This document shows positions 12,183-19,789 of a DNA stretch of 64,000 nucleotides, piece by piece. Below the pieces are notes generated by a model that saw only the letters and a list, made by a program, of their open reading frames with translations, had not been told where the DNA came from and made no database searches. The position numbers and the translations under genes were made by a program. This DNA is from UBA4736 sp002404015. GTDB lineage: Bacteria > Chloroflexota > Dormibacteria > Dormibacterales > Dormibacteraceae. Position 1 is the stretch's first letter; every line of letters starts with the position of its first letter. The stretch lies in contig DAIOCN010000009.1 of assembly GCA_036747295.1 (NCBI GenBank), forward strand, positions 31,631 through 95,630, written 5' to 3'.

Positions 12183-12391
12183 CGCCGGCTCCGAGGCGCC
12201 CTCGGCGCCGACCGGGCCAGCTTCTTGATCTCCGCCCAGCCCGCGGACATGCGGGCGAGCTCCTTCGTCAGGCGCTCGTTCTGGGTGCGCAGGGCCTTGT
12301 TAGCCTTGGCCAGCCGAGCCACCGCCTCGACCGTCTCCGCCAGGAGCTGTTCCATGCCACCTCGATCCGTGCCGTGCTTCCGCCCAATCAC
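12173..12391 (-). CDS. Small coiled-coil protein (hypothetical)
   Basis: About 72 residues. The middle (ETVEAVARLAKANKALRTQN, ERLTKELARMSAGWAEIKKL) has a clean heptad-like pattern for one coiled coil, and the tail is Arg/Pro-rich. The GTG at 12391 follows TAATAT by 6 nt, a leaderless arrangement; an internal ATG at 12355 with GAGG upstream is an alternative. Its 3' end overlaps the first recognisable codons of the broken GNAT by about 10 bp. No family recognised. Confidence 0.55.
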   Translation of the reverse strand: MIGRKHGTDRGGMEQLLAETVEAVARLAKANKALRTQNERLTKELARMSAGWAEIKKLARSAPRAPRSRRSR

Positions 12392-12397
12392 CGGCAC

Positions 12398-12403
12398 ATA
12401 TTA
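12398..12403 (-). promoter_or_regulatory. Predicted -10 box for the coiled-coil gene
   Basis: TAATAT on the minus strand, 6 nt before the GTG at 12391. The surrounding 12404-12497 gap holds no other signal I can see. Confidence 0.45.
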
Positions 12404-12497
12404 TTCGCGGGCGTGCTTCGAGTCGAAGGGCTTTGTAAAGCGGTGCCGCGACGTGACGGCCCTCCGCGACTTGACGGTCTCGCCGCCGGCCCGCGGC

Positions 12498-13760
12498 CTA
12501 CGCCGGGTAGTCGGCCGGCTCCAGCGTGAACACGGCCGGCCGCAGCAGCCTGATCGCCACCACCACGGCGCCCGCGACCGCGGCGCCCACGAACATCGCG
12601 AGGGGGGCTCCGAACAGCGACGCCAGGGCACCCGCCTGGGTGGCTCCTAGCGGTCCGACGCCCATCAGCGACTGCGCGTAGAGCGCCATCACACGGCCTC
12701 GCAGCCGGTCGGGGGTGACCGTCTGCACGCGCGTGTTGGCGGTGGCCAGGAACCACATCTGCGCGAACCCGCTCAGATAGAGAAGGACCAGGGACAGCGG
12801 CAGGGAGCGGCTGATCGAAAAGCCGATCAGCGCCGCCGACCAGCCCAGGGCGACCCAGAACTGGAGGCGGCCGTTGGCGCGGTTGCTCACGGCCAGGGTG
12901 AGGGCGGCGGTCAGCGCCCCCGCGCCCAGCGCCGCCATCAGGAAACCGAAGCCGGCGGCGCCGATGTGCAGCACCCCGTCGGCGAAGAGCGGGATCAGGG
13001 TCAGCCGGTTCATAGCAAAGAGCGAGAACACCGCGACCATGACCAGCATCGTGCCGACGATGGGGTCCCGGCGCGCGTAGACAGCGCCTTCCTTGATGCG
13101 CTCGACCATCGACACGTTTTCCGGGCTCTTCACCAGCCGGGGCAGGTTGCTCATCAACGTCAGCGCCACGATCGCGGCCAGGAAGGAGAGGCTGTTGATC
13201 AGGAAGCAGATCGGCACGCCGACCACGGCGATCAGGATCCCCGCCAGCGACGGTCCGACCACCGCGGCGGCATTCCAGACCGAGGAGTTGAGCGCGATCG
13301 CGTTCATGAGGTCGTCGCGACCCACCATCTCGATCGCGAAGGCCTGCCGGGCCGGCACGTCGAAGACCTGGATCACGCCCCAGGCCAGGCCCGCCAGCAG
13401 GACCATCCAGTACGCGGCGTGGTTGGTGTGGCTGGCCAGGAAGAGCCCGAACGAAGGGACCATGAACAGGGTCTGCGTGACCTGCAGGACGCCGCGCTTC
13501 GGGAAGCGGTCGGCGACCAGCCCGCCGAACGGCCCGAAGACCAGGATCGGGAGGTACTGCACAGCCAAGGCCAGCCCGACCAGGAGGCCGTTGTGGGTCA
13601 GCTCGAGGGCCAGCCAGGGCAGCGCGATCGACTGCATCCAGGTGCCGATCGTGGAGATCAGCTGGCCGCCGAAGAACAGGCGGTAGTTGCGGTGCCGGAG
13701 GGCGCCGAGCACGCGACGGGGGGTGCCGGGCGGGGGGGCCTGGGCTCGGGAGACGGACAC
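12498..13760 (-). CDS. Major facilitator superfamily transporter (MFS_3/EntS-like)
   Basis: About 420 residues with the MFS 12-helix pattern. It begins ALRHRNYRLFFGGQLISTIG, and has the loop 2-3 motif FGPFGGLVADRFPKR. DVPARQAFAIEMVGRDDLMN and ALNSSVWNAAAVVGPSLAG are hallmarks of the EntS/antibiotic-efflux branch, so it probably exports a small molecule. I prefer the GTG at 13760, 6 nt after TTATCA on the minus strand; an ATG at 13781 would share its bases with the start of the divergent gene. Confidence 0.88.
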   Translation of the reverse strand: MSVSRAQAPPPGTPRRVLGALRHRNYRLFFGGQLISTIGTWMQSIALPWLALELTHNGLLVGLALAVQYLPILVFGPFGGLVADRFPKRGVLQVTQTLFMVPSFGLFLASHTNHAAYWMVLLAGLAWGVIQVFDVPARQAFAIEMVGRDDLMNAIALNSSVWNAAAVVGPSLAGILIAVVGVPICFLINSLSFLAAIVALTLMSNLPRLVKSPENVSMVERIKEGAVYARRDPIVGTMLVMVAVFSLFAMNRLTLIPLFADGVLHIGAAGFGFLMAALGAGALTAALTLAVSNRANGRLQFWVALGWSAALIGFSISRSLPLSLVLLYLSGFAQMWFLATANTRVQTVTPDRLRGRVMALYAQSLMGVGPLGATQAGALASLFGAPLAMFVGAAVAGAVVVAIRLLRPAVFTLEPADYPA

Positions 13761-13764
13761 GCTC

Positions 13765-13775
13765 CCTGATAATCG
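13765..13775. promoter_or_regulatory. Shared divergent -10 region (MFS / SRPBCC)
   Basis: GATAAT on the plus strand (13768-13773) ends 6 nt before the ATG at 13780. The same AT-rich patch read on the minus strand (TTATCA) lies 6 nt before the GTG at 13760. Both genes would be leaderless, with only 19 bp between start codons. Confidence 0.45.
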
Positions 13776-13779
13776 CACC

Positions 13780-14247
13780 ATGGCGAAGATCCGCGAGGAG
13801 GTGGATATCGACGCCCTGCCGGAACGGGTCTGGGCCGTCGTCCACGAGGATCTGAAGAACGCCGCCAAATGGAGCGGATACGTTCGGAAGGCGGAGCCGC
13901 TGGACGCGAACCCGCCCGGCAAGGGCGACCGGGTACGTTACCACCTGGAGCTGCCGGGCGGTTTCAAGGAGGCCCTGGAGGTCGAGCAGAGCGTGTTCAC
14001 AAAGCCCCGCCGCTGCGCCGGCAAGTTCATCGGCGGCCCGCTCAAGGGCACCTGGTCCTACAGCTACACGACCCAGGCCGGCAAAACCCACCTCACATAC
14101 GAGATGGACTACGAGCTGGGCGGCATCCTGCGCTTCGCCGGCGGGATGCTGAAGGGCCAGTACGAGAAGGGCATCAGGGATTCGATGGTGTCCCTCAAGA
14201 AGTACGTCGAGGCGGGCAAGGGACCGAAGGCGGCCCCCGCCCGGTGA
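13780..14247 (+). CDS. SRPBCC (polyketide cyclase/START-like) family protein
   Basis: 155 residues. MAKIREEVDIDALPERVWAV at the start is the usual SRPBCC first strand and helix; alternating strands follow, ending with the long C-terminal helix (GMLKGQYEKGIRDSMVSLKK). The fold forms a cavity for a hydrophobic ligand. It opens a four-gene set with a CoA-ester lyase and an acyl-CoA dehydrogenase, so a fatty or ketide-like CoA intermediate is a reasonable guess. The stop overlaps the next start as GTGA. Confidence 0.82.
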   Translation: MAKIREEVDIDALPERVWAVVHEDLKNAAKWSGYVRKAEPLDANPPGKGDRVRYHLELPGGFKEALEVEQSVFTKPRRCAGKFIGGPLKGTWSYSYTTQAGKTHLTYEMDYELGGILRFAGGMLKGQYEKGIRDSMVSLKKYVEAGKGPKAAPAR

Positions 14248-15155
14248 GGGCCCGGCGCTCGATCCTCTCGGTCCCCGCCACCGAGCGACGGTTCCACGCC
14301 AAGGCCGCCGAATCGGCGGCCGACATGGTCATCCTCGACCTGGAGGACTCGGTCGCCCCGGCGCGCAAGGAGGATGCCCGGGGCCTGGTGCTGGAAGCCC
14401 TGCGCGGCCACTCCTACGAGGGCAAGCTGCGGGCGGTCCGGATCAACGGGCTCGACACGGCCTGGTGGCAGGACGACCTCGGCCAGGTCGTCCCGGAGCT
14501 CGGCGACCGCCTGGACGTGGTGGTGGTGCCCAAGGTGGAGTCGGCGGGTGCCGTCGAGGCGGTCGCGGGCGCCCTGGACGAGCTCGGCAGCTCGGCCGGG
14601 CTCGACCTGCAGATCGAGAGCGCCCGCGGCATGGAGGCCGTCAGCGAGATCGCCGCCGCCTCGCGCCGCGTCCAGGCTCTGCACTTCGGGCCCGGCGACT
14701 TCGGCGCCGACCTGCGAATGCCGGGGCTCAGCATCGGGGCGGCTGTCGAAGACTACCCGGGCGACATCTGGCACCCCTTCCTGGCCCGGATCCTGGTGGC
14801 GGCGCGAGCCAACGGCCTGCTGGCGGTGGACGGTCCGTACGCCAACGTCCGCGACCTGGACGGGCTGCGCCGCTCGGCGCGGCGGAGCGCCCTGCTCGGC
14901 TACGACGGCAAGTGGGCGCTGAACCCGGCCCAGGCGGACGTTCTGAACGAGGTGTACGCCCCCGCGCAGGAGGAGTTCGACAAGGCGAGCGCGATCTTGA
15001 GCGCGTACGAACGGTCCACGGAAGCGGGCCAGGGGGCCGCCCGGTTGGGCGCGGAGATGATCGACGAGGCGACCCGAAAGATGGCGCTCGTGACGGTCGA
15101 ACGGGGGCGGGCAGCCGGTATGACGGCGGGGACGTGGGAACCCGGGATCGACTGA
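14244..15155 (+). CDS. CoA ester lyase (HpcH/HpaI / CitE-like)
   Basis: 303 residues. Starts RARRSILSVPATERRFHAKA, with MVILDLEDSVAPARKEDAR binding Mg2+, VRINGLDT, VVVPKVESAG, LQIESARGM and FGPGDFGADL, all CitE/malyl-CoA lyase landmarks. The family cleaves or forms a carbon bond next to a CoA thioester (citramalyl-, malyl- or citryl-CoA). No CitD/CitF genes are near, so it is not a citrate lyase complex. The GTG start overlaps the SRPBCC stop. Exact substrate is unknown. Confidence 0.9.
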   Translation: MRARRSILSVPATERRFHAKAAESAADMVILDLEDSVAPARKEDARGLVLEALRGHSYEGKLRAVRINGLDTAWWQDDLGQVVPELGDRLDVVVVPKVESAGAVEAVAGALDELGSSAGLDLQIESARGMEAVSEIAAASRRVQALHFGPGDFGADLRMPGLSIGAAVEDYPGDIWHPFLARILVAARANGLLAVDGPYANVRDLDGLRRSARRSALLGYDGKWALNPAQADVLNEVYAPAQEEFDKASAILSAYERSTEAGQGAARLGAEMIDEATRKMALVTVERGRAAGMTAGTWEPGID

Positions 15156-16552
15156 ACGACCTGCTCGCAAGGGTTCGGGCGGACCCGGACGACGTCGGCC
15201 GCTACGAGCTGGCCTGGGCGGCGGCCCGAGCCGAGGCCGCCGACGCAGCACGCGAGTGGGCGGCCAACACGGGCGACGAGCTGGCGGGGCTGATCGCGGC
15301 CGCCGCCGAGGGGGTCGAGGACGACTCCCTGGAGCAGGCTCGCCGGCTGGCCCGGATCGGTGGCCTCCTAAAGCCGACCGAGGATCTCGGCGCCGATGAG
15401 GAGCAGCGACTGCTGCGGGCTCGGTTCCGGGAGTTCGCGGACCGGGTCGTCCGGCCCCGAGCTGCCGCCATCCACCGCCAGCAGCTGCCGATCCCCGACG
15501 AGATCATCGAGGGGGCCGCCGGTCTCGGGCTCTTCAATCTCTCGAGCACCGACTTCCGGACCATGCTGATCGCCACCGAAGAGCTCTCGGCCGCCTCCCT
15601 CAACGCCGCCGGCAGCCTGATCACGCGTCCCGAGATCCTGGTGCACGCCCTGCTCCGGGCGGGCACCGACGAGCAGAAGGCGCGCTGGCTGCCGGATATC
15701 ACGAACGGCCGGAAGATGGTCGCCGTCGCCGTGACCGAGCCGGGGGCCGGCTCGGACGTGGCCGCTCTCGGCGACTGCCTGGCCACGCGCGCCGAGGCCG
15801 GCTGGCTGCTGGACGGGCGCAAGCGCTGGGCCGGCTTCTCCGCCCGGGCCGAGCTGATCGCGATCCTGGTCCGGACCCGCGAGGGCGCCGGCCACCGCGG
15901 CCTGTCGCTGTTCGTGATCGAGAAACCGCGCCTCGACCAGCGGGACTTCGAGCACCACCAGGAGGCCGGCGGGCTGCTGCGCGGGACGGCCATTCCGATC
16001 CTCGGCTACCGCGGCATGAACACCTACGACCTGCAGTTCGAGCGCTATCTCGTGCCCGAGCAGAACCTGATCGGCGGGCCGGCCTGGCTGGACCGCGGCT
16101 TCTACCTCCAGATGGAGGCGTTCAGCGTCGGCCGCCTGCAGACCGCGGGCCGCTCGGTGGGGGTGATGCAGGCCGCGCTCGACGCCGCCCGTGCCTACGC
16201 CGCCCAGCGGGTGGTGTTCGGCAGCCGGGTGGCCGACCTGCAGCTGGCGCAGGCCAGCCTGGGTGGGATGGCGGTCGCCGTCAACTCCGCGCGCCAGCTG
16301 AGCTACCGCGCCGCCCGCCTCATGGACCAGGGCACGGGCCAGGTGCAGGCCTCGCTGGCCAAGCTCTTCGCGGCCAGGATGGCCGAGCGGGTGACCCGCG
16401 ACGCCATGCAGGTGCACGGCGGCAACGGCTACAGCGAGGAGTCGGACGTCTCCCGCTACTTCGTCGACGCCCGGGCGCTTACGATCTTCGAGGGAGCGGA
16501 GGAGGTGCTGGCATTGCGCGTCATCGCCAAGGCGCTTCTGGAGGAGATCTGA
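15134..16552 (+). CDS. Acyl-CoA dehydrogenase with N-terminal helical extension
   Basis: About 472 residues from the GTG at 15134. A CTG at 15152 that forms a CTGA overlap with the lyase stop is an equally good start. Residues 1-85 are an Ala/Glu-rich helical extension not usual in short-chain enzymes. Then the ACAD fold: FADRVVRP, VAVTEPGAGSDVAALG, the FAD region GLSLFVIEKPRL, and C-terminal MQVHGGNGYSEESDVSRYF plus a GAEEVLALRV end. It oxidises an acyl-CoA with FAD. The neighbours suggest a branched or hydroxylated acyl-CoA pathway. Confidence 0.9.
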   Translation: MGTRDRLNDLLARVRADPDDVGRYELAWAAARAEAADAAREWAANTGDELAGLIAAAAEGVEDDSLEQARRLARIGGLLKPTEDLGADEEQRLLRARFREFADRVVRPRAAAIHRQQLPIPDEIIEGAAGLGLFNLSSTDFRTMLIATEELSAASLNAAGSLITRPEILVHALLRAGTDEQKARWLPDITNGRKMVAVAVTEPGAGSDVAALGDCLATRAEAGWLLDGRKRWAGFSARAELIAILVRTREGAGHRGLSLFVIEKPRLDQRDFEHHQEAGGLLRGTAIPILGYRGMNTYDLQFERYLVPEQNLIGGPAWLDRGFYLQMEAFSVGRLQTAGRSVGVMQAALDAARAYAAQRVVFGSRVADLQLAQASLGGMAVAVNSARQLSYRAARLMDQGTGQVQASLAKLFAARMAERVTRDAMQVHGGNGYSEESDVSRYFVDARALTIFEGAEEVLALRVIAKALLEEI

Positions 16553-17061
16553 TGCTGGCCTACATCTTCTGGCACTGGACCCGGTCGCCGGCGTCGGAGT
16601 ACGAAGCGGCGCTGGTGGGATTTCACCGGGAGCTGGAGGGGCTCCAGGTGCCGGGCCTGCAGGCTACGGCCAGCTATCGGATCCAGGGAGCGACCTGGGC
16701 TGGCGAGGGGCTGGCCTACGAGGACTGGTACCTGGTCGGCGGCTCGGCCGACCTCGACGTGCTCAACGAGGCGGCCGTCTCAAGGCCGATCCGGCCGGCG
16801 CACGACCGGCCTGCCCATCTCGCGGAAGGTGGGGCTGGCGGCCTCTACCGGCTCCAGAGCGGCGAGCCGGACCTCGACGCCGCGGAGGTGGCCTGGATCG
16901 CCAAGCCGCCAGGCCTGGCCTACGAGGACTTCTACTCCGGCCTGCCCCCGCTGCGGGCGCTCTTCAGGCGGCAGATGGTGCTGGGCCCGACCCCGGAGTT
17001 CTGCGCCTTCGGGGCGCGCGACCTGGATGGCCGGCTCGTGCGCCGCGAGCGTCTCGTCTAG
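16552..17061 (+). CDS. Hypothetical protein, last gene of acyl-CoA cassette
   Basis: 169 residues. Two similar halves can be seen: FWHWTRSPASEYEAALVGFH then GEGLAYEDWYLVGG, and later KPPGLAYEDFYSGLPPLRAL. Repeated GLAYED(W/F)Y hints at a duplicated ferredoxin-like or dimeric alpha-beta barrel unit. No signal peptide or membrane helix. ATG overlaps the ACAD stop by one base (TGATG), so it is co-translated with that enzyme. I do not recognise a named family. Confidence 0.7.
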   Translation: MLAYIFWHWTRSPASEYEAALVGFHRELEGLQVPGLQATASYRIQGATWAGEGLAYEDWYLVGGSADLDVLNEAAVSRPIRPAHDRPAHLAEGGAGGLYRLQSGEPDLDAAEVAWIAKPPGLAYEDFYSGLPPLRALFRRQMVLGPTPEFCAFGARDLDGRLVRRERLV

Positions 17062-17067
17062 CGGCCG

Positions 17068-17511
17068 CTAGAAAGGAAGCAGCTCCAGCTGCTCGGCGCG
17101 GTCGTTGATGGCGCGCCGGAGCTGGGTCATCAGGTCGCGGTAGTGGGCCTGCGCGCTCTCCTCGTCGAGGTCCAGCTCGCGGAGGATGCGCACGACGTTG
17201 TTCATGGCTTGCAGCCCCGTCACCTCGTCCTGGCGCAGGTTGCGGCCGGCCGCGCGGAGGGCGGCGGCGGCGCGCTCCTGGCCGTGGGTCTTGAGCAGGC
17301 TGATCAGGCGGGCCGTCGCGACCAGCGCCTTCTGCGTGGTCGGGTGGACGTCCGCGGACACCAGCGCCCTTCGGGCGGCCGCGTTGCCGCGGGTCCGGCG
17401 GACGAGCCCGCGAGCGCCCCGGAGCGCTCGGGGCAGGAGGGGACCGGCGATCACCGCCACACCGGCCAGAACCAGCAGGCCGGCCAGGACGCCCACGAGC
17501 ACTTCGAGCAC
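17068..17511 (-). CDS. Small membrane-anchored helical protein (hypothetical)
   Basis: About 147 residues from the GTG at 17511. One N-terminal transmembrane helix (LEVLVGVLAGLLVLAGVAVI and on), then a basic stretch (RALRGARGLVRRTRG) and a mostly helical cytoplasmic domain. TATCGT lies 6 nt before the GTG on the minus strand, supporting this start and a leaderless mRNA. Divergent from the SDR gene. Family unknown. Confidence 0.65.
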   Translation of the reverse strand: MLEVLVGVLAGLLVLAGVAVIAGPLLPRALRGARGLVRRTRGNAAARRALVSADVHPTTQKALVATARLISLLKTHGQERAAAALRAAGRNLRQDEVTGLQAMNNVVRILRELDLDEESAQAHYRDLMTQLRRAINDRAEQLELLPF

Positions 17512-17516
17512 GTCCC

Positions 17517-17527
17517 TACGATACCCT
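17517..17527. promoter_or_regulatory. Overlapping divergent -10 boxes
   Basis: TACCCT (17522-17527) is 6 nt before the plus-strand GTG at 17534. TATCGT on the minus strand (17523-17518) is 6 nt before the GTG at 17511. Only 22 bp separate the two genes, so the promoters interleave. Confidence 0.45.
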
Positions 17528-17533
17528 TGGCCG

Positions 17534-18322
17534 GTGACGGACGAACATCGCGTAGCTGTGATAACCGGCGCCTCGTCCGGCATCGGGGCCAGCACCGCGA
17601 GAGCCCTCGGCGGCGCCGGGTTCACCACCGTCTTGGGCGCGCGCCGCGTCGACCTGCTGAAGCAGGTGGCGGAGGAGTCGGGCGGCGTGGCCCTCCAGCT
17701 GGACGTCACCGACACGGCCAGTGTCAAGGCCTTCGCCGCCGAGGTGGACCGCCGCTTCGGCCGCGTCGACGTGCTGGTCAACAACGCCGGGCTGGCGTTG
17801 GGCCTGACGCCGGTCGAGTCGACACCGGACAAGTTCTGGGAGGGGATGTGGGAGGCCAACGTTCACGGCCTGCTGAGGGTCACCCGGGAGTGCCTGCCGC
17901 TGCTTCGCAAGGCGCCCTTCGGCCATATCGTGAACCTGGGCTCGATCGCCGGCTTCGAGGTCTACAAGGGGGGCGCGGGCTACGCGGCGACGAAGTGGGC
18001 CGTGCGGGCCATCACCCGGACGCTCCGCCTGGAGCTGAACGGAGAGCCCATCCGGGTCAGTGAGATCGCGCCTGGCATGACCAGGACCGAGTTCAGCCTG
18101 GTCCGCTTCGAGGGCGACGAGAAGGCGGCCACGGAGCCCTACAAGGACGTCAAGCCGCTGGACGGCGACGACATCGCGGCCTGCATCAAGTTCGTCGTCA
18201 CGCTGCCGCCGCACGTGAACATCGACGAGATGGTCATCCGGCCGCTGCAGCAGGCCGCCAGCTTCATGGTCGCGCGCGACCCCGAGCTGGCCCGCAAGCT
18301 GGGGGCCGAACCCGCCTGCTAG
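17534..18322 (+). CDS. Short-chain dehydrogenase/reductase, YdfG-like
   Basis: 262 residues, classical SDR. NAD(P) motif VAVITGASSGIGAS, LDVTD, VDVLVNNAGLALG, catalytic Ser in VNLGSIAGFEVYKGG, and YAATKWAV (Tyr-x-x-x-Lys). C-terminal IRVSEIAPGMTRTEFSLVRF is characteristic of the YdfG/serine (3-hydroxy acid) dehydrogenase branch, which oxidises serine, 3-hydroxypropionate and related acids with NADP. GTG start at 17534 is supported by TACCCT 6 nt upstream. Confidence 0.9.
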   Translation: MTDEHRVAVITGASSGIGASTARALGGAGFTTVLGARRVDLLKQVAEESGGVALQLDVTDTASVKAFAAEVDRRFGRVDVLVNNAGLALGLTPVESTPDKFWEGMWEANVHGLLRVTRECLPLLRKAPFGHIVNLGSIAGFEVYKGGAGYAATKWAVRAITRTLRLELNGEPIRVSEIAPGMTRTEFSLVRFEGDEKAATEPYKDVKPLDGDDIAACIKFVVTLPPHVNIDEMVIRPLQQAASFMVARDPELARKLGAEPAC

Positions 18323-18350
18323 GAAGTTCTGCTAGCGCTTTCTGGGGATG

Positions 18351-18380
18351 TAGCCGGCCGCACGGGCCTCTTCCAGGCTG
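18351..18380 (-). other. SECIS-like hairpin behind an in-frame TGA (tentative)
   Basis: Just 3' of the TGA at 18385-18383 the RNA can fold AGCC/GGCU outside (18379-18376 with 18355-18352) and GGCC/GGCC inside (18368-18365 with 18359-18356). The inner stem closes a 5-nt loop CGUGC whose second base is G. The loop begins 18 nt after the TGA, inside the spacing reported for bacterial SECIS elements. In GC-rich DNA such short stems are common, so this is a lead rather than a call. Confidence 0.3.
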
Positions 18381-18382
18381 AT

Positions 18383-18562
18383 TCAACAGCCGGGTTCGCC
18401 GTAGTAGCCGCAACAGTTTTTGAGCCTCCTCAACCGCCTCCAGTAGGCCTGTCCCACCAGCCGGAACCGCTCGGGGAGCGAGTGGTCGCCCGCCCTCAGG
18501 TTGCGGAGGAGCCCGCCGAAGCTGGCGTCAGAGAACCGATCGTGGTCGTGGCCAGCGCACAT
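18383..18562 (-). CDS. Small Cys-rich protein, CCGxYGEPGC family; candidate selenoprotein
   Basis: 59 residues from ATG 18562 to TGA 18383: MCAGHDHDRFSDASFGG at the start, a basic helical middle (RLVGQAYWRRLRRLKN) and the C-terminal CCGYYGEPGC. Directly after the TGA the same frame stays open for 16 more codons (ISLEEARAAGYIPRKR) to a TAG at 18334-18332. A TGA next to a redox-looking Cys, a coherent tail and a hairpin with SECIS-like spacing (18351-18380) together suggest Sec insertion; an ordinary stop is the simpler reading. Six bases behind the lipoprotein gene, in the hisA operon. Confidence 0.6.
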   Translation of the reverse strand: MCAGHDHDRFSDASFGGLLRNLRAGDHSLPERFRLVGQAYWRRLRRLKNCCGYYGEPGC

Positions 18563-18568
18563 CGAACC

Positions 18569-18961
18569 TCACTCATAGTACGAGCCGCCGTACTCGATCC
18601 AGCCCGACTGCGGGCAGCCTGAGGAGGTGTGGGCGTGGGTGCAGTGGACACCCGGGTGCCCGGGGTCAAGGTAGAGCTGGCCCCGGACCACCACCTGGTC
18701 GCCCTGGTGGGCCGGGACCCAGGTCGCCAGGGACACGTTGTGGTCGATCTCCAGGACGTCTCCGGAGCCGGCCAGGACCACCAGGTGCTCATGGGTGCCG
18801 GAGCGCACAGGGTCGGCCTGCAGGACTCCGTCGAAGGTCACCTCGGCGCCCGCCCGGCCACCCTGGATGTCCGCCCGCAGCGTGGCGTCGTCCGCCATGT
18901 CGCGACCGCCGCAGGCGAGCAAAAGGCCGGCCGCGAACAGCAGGACCGGCCAGGGCCTCAC
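18569..18961 (-). CDS. Putative lipoprotein with DUF3465-like domain
   Basis: 130 residues. N-terminal signal with lipobox-like LLACGG (Cys about residue 17). The mature part has AEVTFDGVLQADPVRSGTHE, HLVVLAGSGDVLEIDHNVSL, GDQVVVRGQLYLDP and THAHTSSGCPQSGWIEYGG, matching my memory of DUF3465: an OB-like domain that ends with a His-rich W-I motif. Function unknown; located outside the membrane. The GTG start overlaps the hisA stop, so it is translated with hisA. Confidence 0.75.
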   Translation of the reverse strand: MRPWPVLLFAAGLLLACGGRDMADDATLRADIQGGRAGAEVTFDGVLQADPVRSGTHEHLVVLAGSGDVLEIDHNVSLATWVPAHQGDQVVVRGQLYLDPGHPGVHCTHAHTSSGCPQSGWIEYGGSYYE

Positions 18962-19716
18962 GACGCGGCCGCCAGCGCCTCCGCCAGCTCGAAGCGACCG
19001 GCCAGCAGCGCTTTGCCCAGGATGAGCCCGTCGGCGCCAGTCTCGGCCACCGCCACGACGTCCTCCAGGCGCCCGATCCCGCCCGAGTAGGTGACCGGAT
19101 GGCGGGAGGCCCGCAGGACCTCGCCCAGTGTTTCGAGGTCGGGGCCCGCCAGCGTGCCGTCACGGTCGATGCTGGTCACGATCACGCCCTCCAGCGGCGC
19201 CTCCTCCCAGCGGGCCACCATCTGGGTGAGGGACAGCTCGGCGAAGTCGGTCCAGCCGGTCACGGCGGGCCGGCCGGCGCGGACGTCCAGGGCGGCCAGC
19301 ACCCGGCCTGGATAGGCATCCGCCGCCTCTCGCAGCAGCTCGGGCTGGCGCACCGCGGTGGTGCCCATTACGGCGGCGGCGGCACCCGCCGCCAGCCAGC
19401 CGGCCACGTCCTCCAGGCTCCGGACGCCGCCCGCCACCTGGACCGCTATACCGGTGCCCGCCACCAGGCGGCCGACGAGCTCTCGGTTGGAACCGTCGCC
19501 GCGGGCGGCGTCGAGGTCGACCACATGGAGCCGGCTGGCTCCCGCGGCGGCGTAGGCACGGGCGAGCTCAAGCGGGTCGCCGTAGACAGTCTCCTGCTCG
19601 AAGTCGCCTTTCAGAAGCCGGACGCACCGGCCGCCTCGTAGATCGAGCGAAGGGATCAGCAGCAATATCCGCAAGAAGTTTGACCAGGAGGCCTGAGGTT
19701 TGTTAGCCTGCCCCAC
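18958..19716 (-). CDS. hisA: Phosphoribosylformimino-5-aminoimidazole carboxamide ribotide isomerase
   Basis: Amadori isomerase of histidine synthesis, a TIM barrel of about 240-250 residues. LLIPSLDLRGGRCVRLLKGD holds the first catalytic Asp, then VVDLDAARGDG, VQVAGGVRSLEDV, and VIVTSIDRDGTLAGPD with the second Asp, and YSGGIGRLEDV. The GTG at 19716 has AAAGGA 7 nt upstream but adds 14 unusual residues; TTG at 19674 or 19665 would give the normal N-terminus. No other his gene adjoins it except hisC 39 kb away. In trpless Actinobacteria the homologue PriA is dual-function; that cannot be judged here. Confidence 0.93.
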   Translation of the reverse strand: MGQANKPQASWSNFLRILLLIPSLDLRGGRCVRLLKGDFEQETVYGDPLELARAYAAAGASRLHVVDLDAARGDGSNRELVGRLVAGTGIAVQVAGGVRSLEDVAGWLAAGAAAAVMGTTAVRQPELLREAADAYPGRVLAALDVRAGRPAVTGWTDFAELSLTQMVARWEEAPLEGVIVTSIDRDGTLAGPDLETLGEVLRASRHPVTYSGGIGRLEDVVAVAETGADGLILGKALLAGRFELAEALAAAS

Positions 19717-19733
19717 GCTTTAGTCCTTTCCAT

Positions 19734-19789
19734 TCGCGGAACGCACATTCCGCGAGCTAGCCGGGGGTAGCCAGGGGCCGTCAGGCCCC
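19734..19789 (+). promoter_or_regulatory. Two hairpins in the leader of the LysM-CHAP gene
   Basis: Perfect inverted repeat TCGCGGAA/TTCCGCGA at 19734-19755, and GGGGCC-GTCA-GGCCCC at 19774-19789, ending 4 nt before the ATG at 19794. The second hairpin occupies the place where a ribosome site should be, so it may block translation, or the first may be a protein-binding site. I see no match to the long c-di-AMP riboswitch often found before cell-wall hydrolases. Confidence 0.45.
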
